Assembly (NCBI GenBank): GCA_027946365.1
Contig: JAPEUQ010000008.1
Coordinates: forward strand, 992,001 to 1,056,000
Direction: 5' to 3'
From: Kalmusia sp. IMI 367209
Lineage: Eukaryota > Ascomycota > Dothideomycetes > Pleosporales > Didymosphaeriaceae
Length of the DNA: 64,000 nucleotides
A program made the position numbers and the translations under genes. Of the stretch, positions 1 through 12,388 are shown piece by piece; position 1 is the stretch's first letter; each line of letters starts with the position of its first letter. A model generated the notes under the pieces. It worked only from the letters and a program-made list of their open reading frames with translations. It had not been told where the DNA came from and ran no database searches.

Positions 1-1315
1 GCGTCTTTTACTGTACTCACGCCTCTGAAAGCAGTCATTGTTGCGTACAGGTGGGTGTGCGACCATACTAAAGCTAGCAGTCTCGTCTGTATTTTTGGGA
101 GAGTGTGATAATGAAAGACTTCCATTGTTGTGAGCGCGGTATGCTTGAAGCCTGCTACCATAAGCATGGGCAATTTGGAGGCAGAAAAGCTTAAAACCAA
201 TTAAACTATTCACGGACGTCGCTGCTTTGGTAAGACTTAATGACGGGGTTGAGCTATAGTTCAGCTTCGAAACCAGGGAACGATGACCGTGCTTTAACCT
301 CATGACCTGTAATATGTACTAAAGTTCCATTTGCGGTCCCTCGACATATGGCAGAGCGACGAAGAAAACCAATTCTCGGTGTCCTCTGGTCGTATGTATT
401 CTTTTGTCCGTACAATGTCAATATATCTAAAGGTCTTCAAGATGGCCGAGTTCGAATGCCAGAATTCAACGGGAAATCCCTTGCGAAATTCTATCGGTGC
501 ACCGAATTCGCCGTGTGCCCAATTGATTCTCAAATGATTTTTGAATGAGACCTTGCGCCACTATCTGAAGAATGTTACGTCGAATTCCGGGGAGCTATGC
601 ATTATCTTCTCGAATTGGAAGTACTGCTATCAGCACTACGAACCGAGCTAGGTCAATCCAGGTTCTGAAAAGCCTGCGAATTTCGTAGAGCTTCTAGATG
701 CGGGTCTAATAGGATTGAGGAAATTTTACATTGGGCTTACGGAACATCGGGGCACGAAGGTGGAGAAAGTGGCCGGTGCGTTGAAGGGTAATTATTGGTG
801 TAAGTGAGCATGCTTCATGTTGATGGGACCGATGTAGTGACAGCATTCTCAGCTGGTGAGAAGATTCGATGGAGAATGGTCGAGGATGTGTTGAGAAAAA
901 GCAACTTGATGAGTAAGAAAAGAAGTAGTTCGTATGAGGAAGACGTGTATAGCATGTGAGCATAGATCTGCGGAGAATCGCGTTGTTCCCCGGTATGAGG
1001 GTGAAAAGCAGTATCTGGGGGTTCCGGCGCGAATGAAGCTTAATTATAGAGTTTTTGGTTCTTACTTTTGAGCGTTGAAGGACAGATTGGGCAGTCATTT
1101 GCTGTAATATTGTGATTTTGCTATATAAGGGATCTTGACGAGTGCAAGGTCGGTCAAAGTACCCCAGGATAACTAATACGAATGTGAAGGATATCCAAAA
1201 TATCGACTTTTGAAGTAACACGCTTTGCATTGCCTCCTCAGCCATGATGCAGCCCGAGAAACCTTATTACACAATACTTCTTCAGAATTCCGCCCCAGTA
1301 CTGTATGCTGCTATA
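1..1315. other. no confident gene; weak minus-strand ORF
   Basis: No recognisable gene. The only notable open frame is on the minus strand from an ATG at 1245 to 706. It begins with about ten polar residues followed by a hydrophobic stretch that could span a membrane, then becomes low-complexity without family resemblance. It may be chance or a first exon of something unseen. Confidence 0.3.
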
Positions 1316-1935
1316 CTACACTGGAGGTGTAGTTACGGGTGGTGTTGTCCCCGCATCTACACTAGGACAATAATACGCCGCCGTACACGTATACTGATCT
1401 CCTTCTACATTCGCCCTAAACTTCGTGCTTCCATCTTTGAAGCATATGAATGGCTCGGCCTCCGTAGCACCCCCTCTCGCCGTCAGCGTTGCATTCCCCG
1501 CGATCTCGCCCTTGGGTAGACTTCCCGCCTTTGCGTCAATACTTGTTTTGAAGGTGCCATAACGAGTGAAAGTGATGCTGCGGGTGGAACCTTCCCAGCG
1601 CTGAGAGGTGCTGGTGAAAGCGGTCGCAGACGAGGTGGATCCGGTGGGTGGACCATTGACGAAGTAGGCGGCCCCGGAGATGTTATCTACGGGAGCCGGA
1701 TTAGCTATGTATCTCTAGTATATAAGTTGGTACCCAATGTGATCTCTTCTGATGGCTATCGGGACAGGCGTCAAAGAGGTTTTCACGTACAATCGTCAGG
1801 ATCGCAGAAGCCGATAGGGCATTCGACTGGCACACAAGACGCGAGAAAAGCGGTATGTTTCGAGCCTAGAGGTACTGCCGAGGCAATCGAGGGAAGTAGG
1901 ACAAGGGTGCCCAGAAGGACGGTGGGGACGATCAT
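1316..1935 (-). CDS. small secreted cysteine-containing protein, effector-like
   Basis: Two exons, 1935-1791 and 1686-1316, are joined across a 104 bp intron (1687-1790) with donor GTACGT, branch-like GCTAATC and acceptor GTAG. The joined frame gives 171 residues with no internal stop. Residues 1-20 form a clear signal peptide ending in the cleavage-like SIASA. The mature part has six cysteines at about 34, 39, 44, 130, 149 and 155, which could form three disulfides, and ends in a threonine/proline-rich tail. The start at 1935 is chosen because the upstream in-frame ATG would place a charged segment before the signal peptide. I recognise no family. Size, secretion signal and cysteines resemble fungal effector candidates; that role is inference. 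Confidence 0.62.
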
Positions 1936-2931
1936 GGCTGCAGATCTGCGACTGAAGTGTGCTGTTGATCGATCGATTTTCACCCGGTACGCCTGGGGTC
2001 TTATACTCATTCATGCAGGATGCAATGCAATCACGATTCCCAAAAGAACACGCAACTCGATACAATTACCGTTCTTAGGTGCATACGACGATCAATAGAC
2101 GCCTTGATTAAATCTGGACTGCCCTACGCCTTGACCCTATGTGCGGAGGGTAGCACTAAGGCTCCTGAGAGAGAAAAAAACATTGAAAAACATTGCTTTA
2201 ACCCGGGCGTATAAAGGCGACTGCCGATGCGACGGCCGTGCTGATATTAATTTCCCCGCAATCCACGTGTGTGCCCGAGCGTGTATATGCGACGTGAATT
2301 AGCCGGATATTGAGGGTTGCTTGAGACGGCCTTCGACCGGCGTCTCGTGGATTTTCCGTGCTACATCACATCGCAGGATACCTTAAGAGCTCTGCTTCTG
2401 AATTGTCAATCACGTGGTAACTTACTTACAGTGTCATCGCTGGTTACCATCAGCCCCCGTCGTGTCCGCTATGTCGCCTTGCCAGAAACTCTGTTGTCGT
2501 ATTGAATAGCCGAGAATTTCAGTCAAATTCGACATTTGATCGCTTACCTTCTCCGCCGTTCACGGCGCCTCATGTGGTAGCAGACCTTGGTGATTTGTCT
2601 CGGGGATTGTGTAATGTAGAGTCACTTATCTATATGTTCAGAAAATCGAACACAGTCTATTTATGATCTATAGTGCATTCAATTTTGGCAAAATATCTAC
2701 TTTTATCTCATAGACTTTGAGTCAACTTGCATGTAACTGGGTACTTCTCTCCTGAGCCTTCTTCGCCGCCTTTACTCACATGCTCATAATCCAGTGGCTT
2801 CATTAAACATAACCTGGGGTAATATAGTTATTGATGGCAAGACTTGGAGTTGGTGTACACAAGAAAAAGATACAGTATTATATTTTACTAATATGAGTAG
2901 ACTGTCCGGGCAGTATAAAGATACTCGGTGA
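1936..2931. other. intergenic, nothing seen
   Basis: No coding segment or RNA gene recognised. The part nearest 2640-2930 is moderately AT-rich but without the heavy TpA bias seen at 35140-35560. It separates two genes on the minus strand. Confidence 0.5.
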
Positions 2932-5900
2932 TTAGTTCATTAGTACCTCCCCATCTTCCACAATCTCGATACCCCATCTCATCCTGCCATCGTCTGTGCG
3001 GAACCATCCTAATCGAGTTTTGATATTGCTCTTCATCAACCCTTCAACGCCGTACCTCTCCACCGCAGCGAGCAGTCTTTCACTGCCGGCGACTAATACC
3101 AAAACGTCGGCTATAGATTCAACGCCACGACGTAGATCACCGAAAAACCACCTCTGCAATGCTGTAACTATAAGGGTCGTAATGGCAAGCCAAATGAGCA
3201 AGCCGATACAAAGCCAGACTGCGTTCTCGTTCATGTGTAAGACTTCCACGCGCGTCGACATCGTTGCATCCGCGACACGTTGAGTATTTTGTGCAGGTAA
3301 TTCGCTGTACTTAGGAGCACGAGTTCCGTCGGGATTGTACTGCGTATATGTGCCGTTGACTGGGGCTCCAAGGTCCTTGAGATTTGTGCCAATAGGCTGG
3401 TAGGCCCAACCACCAGACGTGAGCGAATTGTTACTGCTCACGTAATGCTGAAAAAAAGTTGTGAATATTTCTTGGGTGCGTTTAGTCAGAATATCCTTGT
3501 CTAACAATGCTTCAGAGTTCCTGTTCTCTTGCACATAGGCGGCGTAGGACATAAAGTCAAGCGTGAGCCCAGTCACATTGTTTCTGATATTGAAGACATT
3601 TAAATACGTCTTTTCAAATGTTTTAGGACCGTGGGCAACGCCAGAGGAACTGAGTGCTTCCAAACGCGATGCTCGGAGGAGGGAATTCATGAAGAGATTT
3701 CCATAACTAAGCAGGTAGTTAGTCATTGAATGATTATAACAATCAAACAGTCTTACCTAGTGGTCAGATTCTGCGGCGCGTAACGTTGCACTTCATCTAA
3801 TGACTTCGTAGATGTCACTGTCTTTTTAAATTCAGGATCATCCGGATCTGGCACATCATGGAAGATGAACGCGTCACTCCATGCGCCATTGTCGGGCGAA
3901 GGCTCTTTCAAGATGTGATACTTCAAGATACGACCAGTTTGTTTGTCGACTACAATCTCGGCTTCCGAAGTCTCAAAGATCGGCATGCACTTCAAGGCCT
4001 GTATCTTGGGTAGCTCGGGAAAATACAAGGACTGTTGTATGCTCGCGGGGCCTTGGATTCGATTACGATCTGCTCCGTCTCCATATATCCATTTCACGGT
4101 GAAGTTGTTGAGAGTAGATGATATGTACTCAGAGCTGTTTGCAAAGTCTTGAGTCCAGAAACCAATAGCCAAGGGATTCGGAACATTGCCAGCGCGGGAA
4201 GGATCGGAGTAATTGAAGCAACAAGAAAGGTATTGGGCGTCTGGTGCGAGTGGGCCTCCTAACATCTCATATTCTGGGATCCATCCCTTCATTGTCTTAT
4301 TAGTGTCGTAGTTTGTGAAGGTCGTATTAGAGATCCAGACGCTGGTGTTTGCGATCTCGGCTGGAGAACACTCAACTCGCCCGCGAATGGCAGGGCTAGT
4401 CAGAGTAACATTTACTAGAGAGCCATAGGCTTCCAATAGATCCGATTGAATAGTATTGGAAATCTTTTGTTTGTTGTCGAGTCCTGAAAGATCAATCGGA
4501 ACGAAACTCCAACCATCCTTACTCCAGCTCGGTTCGGACCCATTCAACGTAGTCTGAATCACACCAGAATAGAGCCAATTATTGGTAAGGTTTCCAAAGA
4601 GTTCGTTAAGCGTGGCGCCCACATAATCATAACCGTATACGTCATTAAACCCTGTGAATTCCGGGGGGTAAGCTGTGCTCATCATTCGGAGATGAGGAAG
4701 CTGTCGAAGCTCAAGACTTCGGTTGAGCTGAACAGCATCATTGATGATGCCAGTTGTCTGTTCAAAAAGGGCTGATGTGGCAATAATGACTTAAGAAGTT
4801 AGCTGAGTGACTGAGCCAGAGATTGAGACACGTCACATACATGCTTGTGCAAGAAATGTTCCAAACGTGACGAGCGACAAAAGCCAATGCCGGTTCTTGG
4901 CAGCTTTGCCAGTTGCCCATAGCCAGTACGATGATTGATAAGATACGAATGCGCCCCGGTGGATCTCCCTCGGTGCCTGAGACATAGAGACATACGGCTG
5001 CAAAGATCTGAAGGTGGTATCTAGGGAGTTCCACCAAAGACCGAGGAGGACAGCTAGTGTTGTTGGAATGATTGAAAAAGGGGTAAAGCTTCCTAAACGG
5101 CCTAAAGCGTTGATGTTGAGCTGATACGTGAAGAACCCTTTCTTGAGGTCAGAGTCGCTTGCAAACCTGTGAACAACTGCTATCGCCATCACAAGAGTGG
5201 CAATGTACAAAACCAACCCTAGTAAGAGGCGGATCTTCACCCAAACTGGCGCCTCTTTTTGCGCGAGACCGGGCATTCGAGGTGCTGCCTCTATTGATAG
5301 TTAGATAACAATTCAAATATCGTCTGGAATCATCCTTACCTGCTACTTCAAGCTGGCCATTTCTTAGCACTTCCGATAAATGACCTCCCGATGTTGAAAA
5401 ATATCGGCCTTTCATAGTCGATCTCAGCTCAGCTGTGGACGCTTGGTCCAGGTCTCGCAGAGGTGATAGAACTGAACGATTCGATGAAACAAGAGACACG
5501 GTACCCAACACTGTAGCAGGTTCATATTTCAGGTGAAGCGGTCGCCGTCGTATGCTCGAGAGCCAAACAATACCAAGCATCGTGAAGAAACAAAACACCA
5601 AAAGTGCCACCAGGGCCGCAGCAGCCTCCATCCGCACAGTAATTCTTCTCTCCGAGACCATTCTGCTGCCAACAATGCCGTTATTTTGTGAGGCACCTTG
5701 TACATCAAGGGAACTCCTCAACAACTCGCCAAAGTGGCGTCTTTGAACTCTGGCGGCTTGTTCGGGAAGCTTCGTATCATTCATCATCTTGGAATAATCA
5801 AAGTCGTATTGTGTTGCTAGCAACGCTAACGCTCCAGAGACTGTATTTCCGGTCATACTTTCTAGACTGGTAGGAATATACGTGTACCAATCCGGATCTG

Positions 5901-7374
5901 TGTATAACTCCACAAATTGTGAGATGTTCAATACGTCTGATGACACCTTCTGCTGGGCTTTGTTGAATGCTTCTATGTCGAAGTCCACGTTGAATTCGCT
6001 GGCAGAGGTTGATACACGAACAGGAGTAACTGCCATTGTATGACTGGATTGGCACAAATAACTCGACATGGTGAGATTGGCAAGGATTTCCGTAGTCTTG
6101 TTAGTGGAGAAAATGAAATCCCATGGGAGCCACTCGGTACTCATAATGATGACTTCATCTCCCAGACACTTGTCATTGTATATCGGCTTCCAATCAGGCT
6201 TGTCAAGTGCTTTGAAATAGCTGTACTCCTTCACGAGTTTATCTGGATCGGACCAAGAGCCTACCGCAGAGTGGGGACCAAGGTCGGAGGCATTGAAGGT
6301 CAAGTTGTACTTGCACCCTGAATCGTTTTCTAGGCGAACCGAGATCAGATCGTACCATTGAGTAATGTTGCGGACCTCATAATTGAGGTGCTGCACATCA
6401 GTGGCAGCGAGGTCTAAACGGGAGCACTGCAAGTCGTTACGAAATACGGTTGTTTCGGCTTGCCACGTTTGAGGTGTAGAAGGGAATTGTGCGTCCCAAG
6501 GCGACGATGTCGATCCAGAGGGCCAGAAAGGGAGAATTACATACTCGTCCGAAATCCACGGCGATGTTGTGACATTCTGTAGGATGGCGCCAGTAGTTCG
6601 GAAGTAAGTGTCGCGCTGCACCGATGGTTTTAGAGTTGAGCCTTCCCTAGAGGTCAAACGAGTCATTTCGTACGGTCGCCAGATGTTCGTCTCTTCTGAA
6701 GCTAGGAGAACTGAAGATAAAGAGACAACCACTGAAGCCAGCACGAGTATTAAAGAGCCCCAGATGATTATCCAACTCCTCTTTCCTCCGTTGTGCTTCT
6801 TGTTAAAGGCATGAGCGAATGCGGTCCAAACTTGTCTCGGGCCTTCAAGGATGGTTCTCGACGCGGGAGGAACGTGCTCGGGATGTCGTGCCAAGCGTGC
6901 AAAAGGTTCCGTGCGTTGGATGTCGTTGAACAGCATTGTTATGAGCTGCGCCCACAAAACCGCCACAAGCGTTGGCGCGAACCTCCATCCAAAGACGGCG
7001 GATGATTCCGGACAGAGGCCGTGATTTTTATGGGAGCGCCAATATAGGAGCCCAACAACGAGCCCAAGGATCAACGACGATGCAGTGGGAATCCATACTA
7101 GAGACCATCGTAATGTGTAGGGGAGCCATTCTGCGAAATTGTCTTGTCAGCAATTGTGTGGGGGGAGGGGGTGAATTGGGCCTGCCCACATACCGGTAGA
7201 GCCTCTTGAATTCCCGCTACTTCCAACAGATTTTGTCAAAGAGGTTACGGAATGTGACGCGATTTTCGCATTCTTCTCAATTTGTTGACTCAACGTATCG
7301 TGTTCCCTAGAGACATTTGGTTCCGCCTCTGCGACTATTCTGTAGGCCACAGATTGACGCTCTGCCTCGGTCAT
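2932..7374 (-). CDS. DUF3433-family multi-span membrane protein
   Basis: Five exons: 7374-7194, 7130-5340, 5284-4841, 4789-3757 and 3706-2932. Introns of 50-63 bp have standard donors and branch points, and all phases agree, giving 1407 residues. The N-terminus is polar (about 60 residues). It is followed by a hairpin of membrane helices carrying the FGWRFAPTLVAVLW stretch and the DIQRTEPFARL motif, which I recognise as the DUF3433 signature; the arrangement then recurs in the C-terminal half. Long asparagine-glycosylation-rich loops (many N-x-T/S) lie between helix pairs, suggesting large extracytoplasmic domains. A last helix (WLCIGLLIWLAITTLIV) precedes a short cytoplasmic-type tail. The family is fungal-specific, plasma-membrane or secretory-membrane predicted, with no established biochemical role. 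Family assignment is by motif memory; exon structure is well supported. Confidence 0.8.
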
Positions 7375-8315
7375 CTTACCGCCAGCGTTGTTGTCGCTGC
7401 GCTGGTTGTTGTGGCCGATTTTCGATGAGTGCGCTTGAGCCTTGGCTCTGTGTCACGACGCCTAGGGAGCTTTATGTAGGTTAAGAAGCCGATGTAAGCG
7501 CTAGAGGCAGCCGCCGCTCAGGCGAATCGCCTCGTCGTTAGACTTCCAGCGCATCACTCGCATCTCGCAGGGGGTGGGGGCGCGTTTCACACTCGCGCGA
7601 AAGCGGAACGCGGAGAATTATCGTTCGTGTCACCACCGCACACGACACGGGCAAACTCATCGTCAAAAAGGCTGCATTGCTACCGGTTTCCGGATTGCAC
7701 GATGTATCACAAGGGATTTTGATGATGAATACGACATCGATGGGGTGAACAAAAGTGATGATCTTCCGAGACTGAAACCGGGCGCGGCGATACTATCGTC
7801 CGATCTTACTTACTAATTGGGAGGCTCACCGGGCGTATTCTTATATGCACCTCAACACGTCTCCGGAAATCAATCTATCGAACGTACTTCGCCCTCACGG
7901 CACGGTCGGCACGCTGGTAGCTGCAGCACTCTAGTACGCAGTAGTAACAATAGCACCCTGGCAGCAATACATCCATAGGTAGCTGAAGATTGTTTGAATC
8001 AACTCGCTTAACGTTTGCACATAGACACCTGCAAGCATTTACATCTGTTATCGGGCTATGCGAATATCGAAAATGATCAAGAACGCTTGAGTGTATTTAG
8101 CGCCCCAGGGTTAGGATAAGGGCAATGAATAGGGGCAATTATGAGTTCCGATTCATGACAAGACTACTTAAACATTCTTTCGCGAGCTCTTCTTGTATGG
8201 ATTGAGTAGCTTTTATACGCCATTGCAGCTTTACCAGGTGGTTTGTTGGCTCAAGGTAATGCAGTGGCCGTGATACATCAGGTATCATCCACAAATATCA
8301 CGCGAGACATACTAC

Positions 8316-8355
8316 GCCGCATGCTGTGCCGCATGCTGTGCCGTATGCTGCGCCA
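8316..8355. repeat. 12-bp tandem repeat, about three copies
   Basis: Three near-identical copies of a unit close to GCCGCATGCTGT lie head to tail; the last copy has two changes. The unit contains the palindrome GCATGC. No associated gene. Confidence 0.7.
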
Positions 8356-8390
8356 CGTCTGCCAAGCGTTGGCTTTCATGTGAATGAAAA

Positions 8391-8406
8391 GGAGTAATTT
8401 TACTCC
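8391..8406. repeat. 16-nt perfect-arm hairpin
   Basis: GGAGTAA and TTACTCC form seven-base arms around a two-base loop. It lies just downstream of the tandem repeat and next to a second imperfect inverted repeat around CTCATATGTGAG. Could be a remnant of a small inverted-repeat element; no target duplication was identified. Confidence 0.5.
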
Positions 8407-8689
8407 GTTCATATTAGGACCTCATATGTGAGACTACCTCACATGTATTTGGCCTCTTACAAAAAAAAAGGTCCATATACCACTTTTGAGTTTTATGAAT
8501 TAGACTTCCTTTTCTTTTCCTAAATTTCACTCAGGAGATGAGGAGATTACGCAGACACTTGACGATCCAGCCAAGTATCAAAGGTGCGATCCCTTTTTAC
8601 ACTAACTATAGGCCCCGAAATCACACACCCGAACCGACAAACAGACCCCTGCATTGCTCGGTAATTAAACCACCATCGGTTCCTCTCCG

Positions 8690-9295
8690 TCAGCTCTGAT
8701 GGAGCAACAACCACACGACAATAACTCCCATCATCACAATGACCAACGCAAAGCACGCAAAGGCATACATCATCAAATACCCGTCCCACTCTCCAAACCG
8801 TATATCAGAATCCCATCGCCTGACCTCCGCCTGCCTTCCCATATCCCACCTTCTTCTTCCTCGACCAAGAATCTCTGGCCCCACATAGGTACTGTCCGAC
8901 TCAACATACTCCCCCTTCTCTAGATCTGGAAATACCTCCTGCTGCTGCTGGGGCACGGGCTCTGCTATGGGCGATACGTAATAGAGTAGAGGATGACGCT
9001 CGTTAGTAATAGTGGCTTCTGAGTGGCTCGAGAAAAGGTTTGACTGATACCCGAGGTCGCCCTGCGAACGTATACTTCGGGTAGCATTAGTTGCTGCATC
9101 GACTATATCCTCTGAGCCATCCGCATCTAGAAGTAGAGAGGCGCGGGAGATGGAGGTAGTTTTATCTAGTTCTCGTCGGCGCGTGGACATGCGTTGCATG
9201 GCTTCGAGGGCTTTGCGTCTGTGGTGGTCGGTATCATTTCCAGAAGAGCTGTTGGAGGAGGAGCTCGGGGAACTGGAACTCCATTTTCGCAACAT
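8690..9295 (-). CDS. small protein with one C-terminal membrane helix
   Basis: Single exon of 201 residues from ATG 9295. The first 20 residues are serine-rich, followed by a basic helix-like segment (about 25-50), a disordered acidic and glutamine-containing middle (a QQQQ run near 120), and a single strongly hydrophobic helix at about residues 176-199 with only two or three residues after it. That topology fits a tail-anchored protein with a cytosolic body, a class inserted by the GET pathway, of which GET1 is encoded near 29.3 kb. I do not recognise a family; the tail-anchor reading is inference from hydrophobicity. Confidence 0.6.
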   Translation of the reverse strand: MLRKWSSSSPSSSSNSSSGNDTDHHRRKALEAMQRMSTRRRELDKTTSISRASLLLDADGSEDIVDAATNATRSIRSQGDLGYQSNLFSSHSEATITNERHPLLYYVSPIAEPVPQQQQEVFPDLEKGEYVESDSTYVGPEILGRGRRRWDMGRQAEVRRWDSDIRFGEWDGYLMMYAFACFALVIVMMGVIVVWLLLHQS

Positions 9296-9790
9296 TGCTA
9301 TTTAGAGCTGCATTCGTGTGTAATATCAAGTCGTACTAGTACTTGAGTCCAGAGACACGGTCCGGGTTGGCGTGTTCGTCTGTGAAGACGCAGCAGTGGA
9401 TGTACGTTTGCGTCTGCATTTGGTATCTTGCTGCAATTGAATACTTTTCGAATTTGGCCTGCATTCTTGTGCTATTTTGGTGTGATGTGACCTCGTAGAG
9501 TGGTGTATGAAAGGTGGCATTGCCAGTTCTACTGTCGATGAATTTGAACAAGATTACGACCTCACTTTTCGATGCAGTCACTGACTGAGCTGTCTTGTCT
9601 GTAGACCCAGTGCTTCTGATGCTTCTGATGCTCCGGGGAAACATGTTCGGGCAATGACGATGCTTGATAGAGTAGGGCAGCGCGCACAACACCATCTGTC
9701 CAGGGACTTTCACCCTGAGTTTGTACAGTCTTTATTCATCTGCATTGAATATTTACACGAGAAATGCTATGGTAAACGCCAGAATATCGC
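9296..9790. other. intergenic, nothing seen
   Basis: No supported gene. Minus-strand frames of up to 125 codons exist, but they are compositionally unremarkable and resemble nothing. Confidence 0.5.
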
Positions 9791-10636
9791 TTACCACACA
9801 GTTGGGTTGCCCGCCTTGATATACGGCGCGATGGGTGTGGTGCCGTTGAAATTCAACTTTATGGCCTGCGCGAACGCCTGCGCACTCAAATCAGCCCCAG
9901 CTGGAGACGTATGAGTATGATCAGCAGGGTATAGAGCGTTCGTTCCTGTGTTTCCCAGCTTCTTGTATGCGTTGAGGACGGCCTGGAAGTGGTCGACGAA
10001 ACTCGCACCAGTACCGATCTCCTTGCCAGCCTGGGCCGCATAGGCCACGAACCTCGGCGCTGCAGTGCTGAATGATCCACCTTCCCACGCGTTATTAGGC
10101 GTCTGGCTGCTGACGACGACAGTGGCTCCTTTGGCGATGAATGTTTTGGCGGCAGCCTTGACGTAGTGACCGAAGGTGTATACGGTCGATCCATCTTTGC
10201 CAGACTTGCAAGTCTCTTCGCCGGTGCCTGGGCAGTCACTACGGCCGTTGTCTGTGGATGAGGTGGGCGATCCTCCATCGTTGTGGCCGAACTCGATGAC
10301 CACGATGTCTCCAGATTTGATCAGGCCGGCGATCTCGGTGAAGCGGCCTTCATTAGAGTAGCTGCGTGCAGAACGGCCTCCTATAGCTTTGTTGACGACT
10401 GGCACGGTAACATATTTATTAAGGTACTGGCCCCATCCTGTTTTGTATCAGTCGAAGGCAAAATGAAGAAGGAAGACAGAGCCATTACCGTCCGTTTTAC
10501 CATCGTTTGCACCCTTATTAGCCATGGTACTGTCTCCGGCAAGATATATCGTCGGAGTGGCTCTCTTCTCAGCTGGAGCAGCGAGCGCAACGAGCGCAAA
10601 TGATGCGGCGACACATGATTCCAACGAGAACTTCAT
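9791..10636 (-). CDS. rhamnogalacturonan acetylesterase-like SGNH esterase (CE12)
   Basis: Exons 10636-10489 and 10437-9791 flank a 51 bp intron and give 264 residues. A signal peptide covers about residues 1-20, so the enzyme is secreted. SGNH/GDSL hydrolase blocks are in order: GDST at 34-37 (nucleophile Ser36), the block II glycines at 69-70 (AIGGRSARS), GHND at 100-103, and DHTH at 222-225 giving the catalytic Asp and His. This layout matches fungal rhamnogalacturonan acetylesterases, which remove acetyl groups from the rhamnogalacturonan backbone of pectin and so expose it to lyases and hydrolases. Length is normal for the family. All catalytic residues are present, so it is likely active. 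A role in plant cell-wall attack follows from the family. Confidence 0.92.
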
Positions 10637-12388
10637 CGTGATGGTCCTGAAAGCCGAGTGATCTAGATCCGTGTAATTGTAGAAGAGCTTCGAATGAAGA
10701 GGCGTAACAATGGTTAGTATATATACAGATCCTTAGCAGCCTTCGTGATATTGCGTATTTGCGGTATCCAAGGACGGAAAAATATGGAGACAGCGGCGCG
10801 AAACGCCGATGCCCGCCACTCCCTGTCATTACATATTTAGACGGTTTTTCCTAGGCTGGCATGAACCTTCAATCTCAAGCTATACTTGGCGATGAATCAA
10901 ATAGTGAAATGACATCGCGAAGAATAACGAACTAAACACTGTCAGGTACCCATCTTGTCTCGCACGCTCCTCTGAGCCAGTTTTTTCACGGTACCTAGGC
11001 CATGTTCACCTAGGTATACTGGATAAATAACGACACGGCTGTGCGTGCGATAGTGTCGGTGTAGATCTCAGCGAAGCGGACTGTCATGCGCCGAAGTAAT
11101 AAATGTTCGGCAGAACGAAAAGCAGGTGCAGCTTACGGAGGAATTCTGCCTCGATGTGCCATTTGTTCTCTTGACTTGGTGTACGAAACCACCTTGTAGA
11201 TTCCACTTCCTAATCCAACATGGAATTAGCGTCCGACATGACTGGAGTAAAATTATAGAAAGCTAAACCTCTTTGAATATTCTCCCGCTAGAGCAATGTT
11301 GCGAAAGGTCATAGACTGCGTGCTAGTTGTCAGTTTTGGATATATTGCCGGAGAATATATGCTAAACTTCTGCGCCCCACACACTCGACTAATCTGCGCT
11401 AACGCACCCCGCCTTACTTTCGTACACCGGACGAGTTCGAGTAGTCATGACTTAACTCATCTCACAACTACTCGAACAAAGGGTTCGCGTATATGCGATG
11501 TTGTTCAGTCCGCAGCAGCGATGTAAAAGCGAAGATATTCCCTTTCCTCTAAATTTCCGAAATAATGGTACTTGAAACCCGCACAAGCGACTTACTAGCC
11601 TGGCACACTCTAATTGACTCACGAAAAGGGGATGGCGTATCCTGGGCAAAAGTCCCGCGTGCCCTTTTTATGTCGTTTCCGGGTCGAAGTGGAGCGACTT
11701 CAACCCTAAAGCGAGCCAGTTAGTCCACGTTCTAGAACTTTCATTGCGATGGCGAGGAAGTCGCGCCATTGCGTTTCTCCGCCTGCTCATAACGTGATTC
11801 TCGAGCCTCCTGTTACGCCACGCCCGATTTGCGAAACAATCCTTAATCTCTGTATTCGCGAGTATTCTCACGATAAGGTGTCAAACACGGCTCATTTCCA
11901 ACCATGAAGCGCGTTCGATGTCTGGCTTAGAATCACCAAAGAAGTTCTAGTACAGACTTTTCGTAAATTGAAGTGTTTTACGGGCTGAGTTTAAAACATG
12001 CTGGTCATGAACTTGTTCATCGAGATGTGTAGACAAAGATCTGTGTGAGTGGTAGTCTGAAACGATTTCGCTCTCCTATGAACGCGAGCGTGAATTTGAT
12101 ACTTGAAAACTGGTGACGAGATGATGACCGGACGTTTCGAAAGGCAAATAGTTGAACAGGGTTAGAAAGAATTTCACACTCGAAACACGCAGTCTCTGGA
12201 TTGCTTAGCTATCATCATCGATTCCTCAATTCAGCAATCCACAACAGAAAGATTCGCGACAAACTCCCTGGAGAACATTCTAAATCTGTCGCCACACAGG
12301 TGAATCAATCTCTTTTCATCGAGACCGAACGCAGTAGAGTTCTTCCGAGGTATACGAAGACATTCACACCTTTCACCATCTCATTACC
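10637..12388. other. long intergenic region, nothing seen
   Basis: About 1.75 kb without a convincing gene on either strand. Frames here are short and lack codon or family signal. No RNA gene or repeat recognised. Confidence 0.5.

Larger units (their letters stand above)
7375..8689. other. intergenic with short repeats
   Basis: No gene recognised between the DUF3433 gene and the next minus-strand gene. Short open frames here lack any family resemblance. It contains a short tandem repeat and a hairpin, listed separately. Confidence 0.5.

Noticed and set aside
706..1245. 179-codon minus-strand frame with a hydrophobic head
   Set aside because: Only the first 35 residues look protein-like; the rest is low-complexity. 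Kept as a note, not called a gene.
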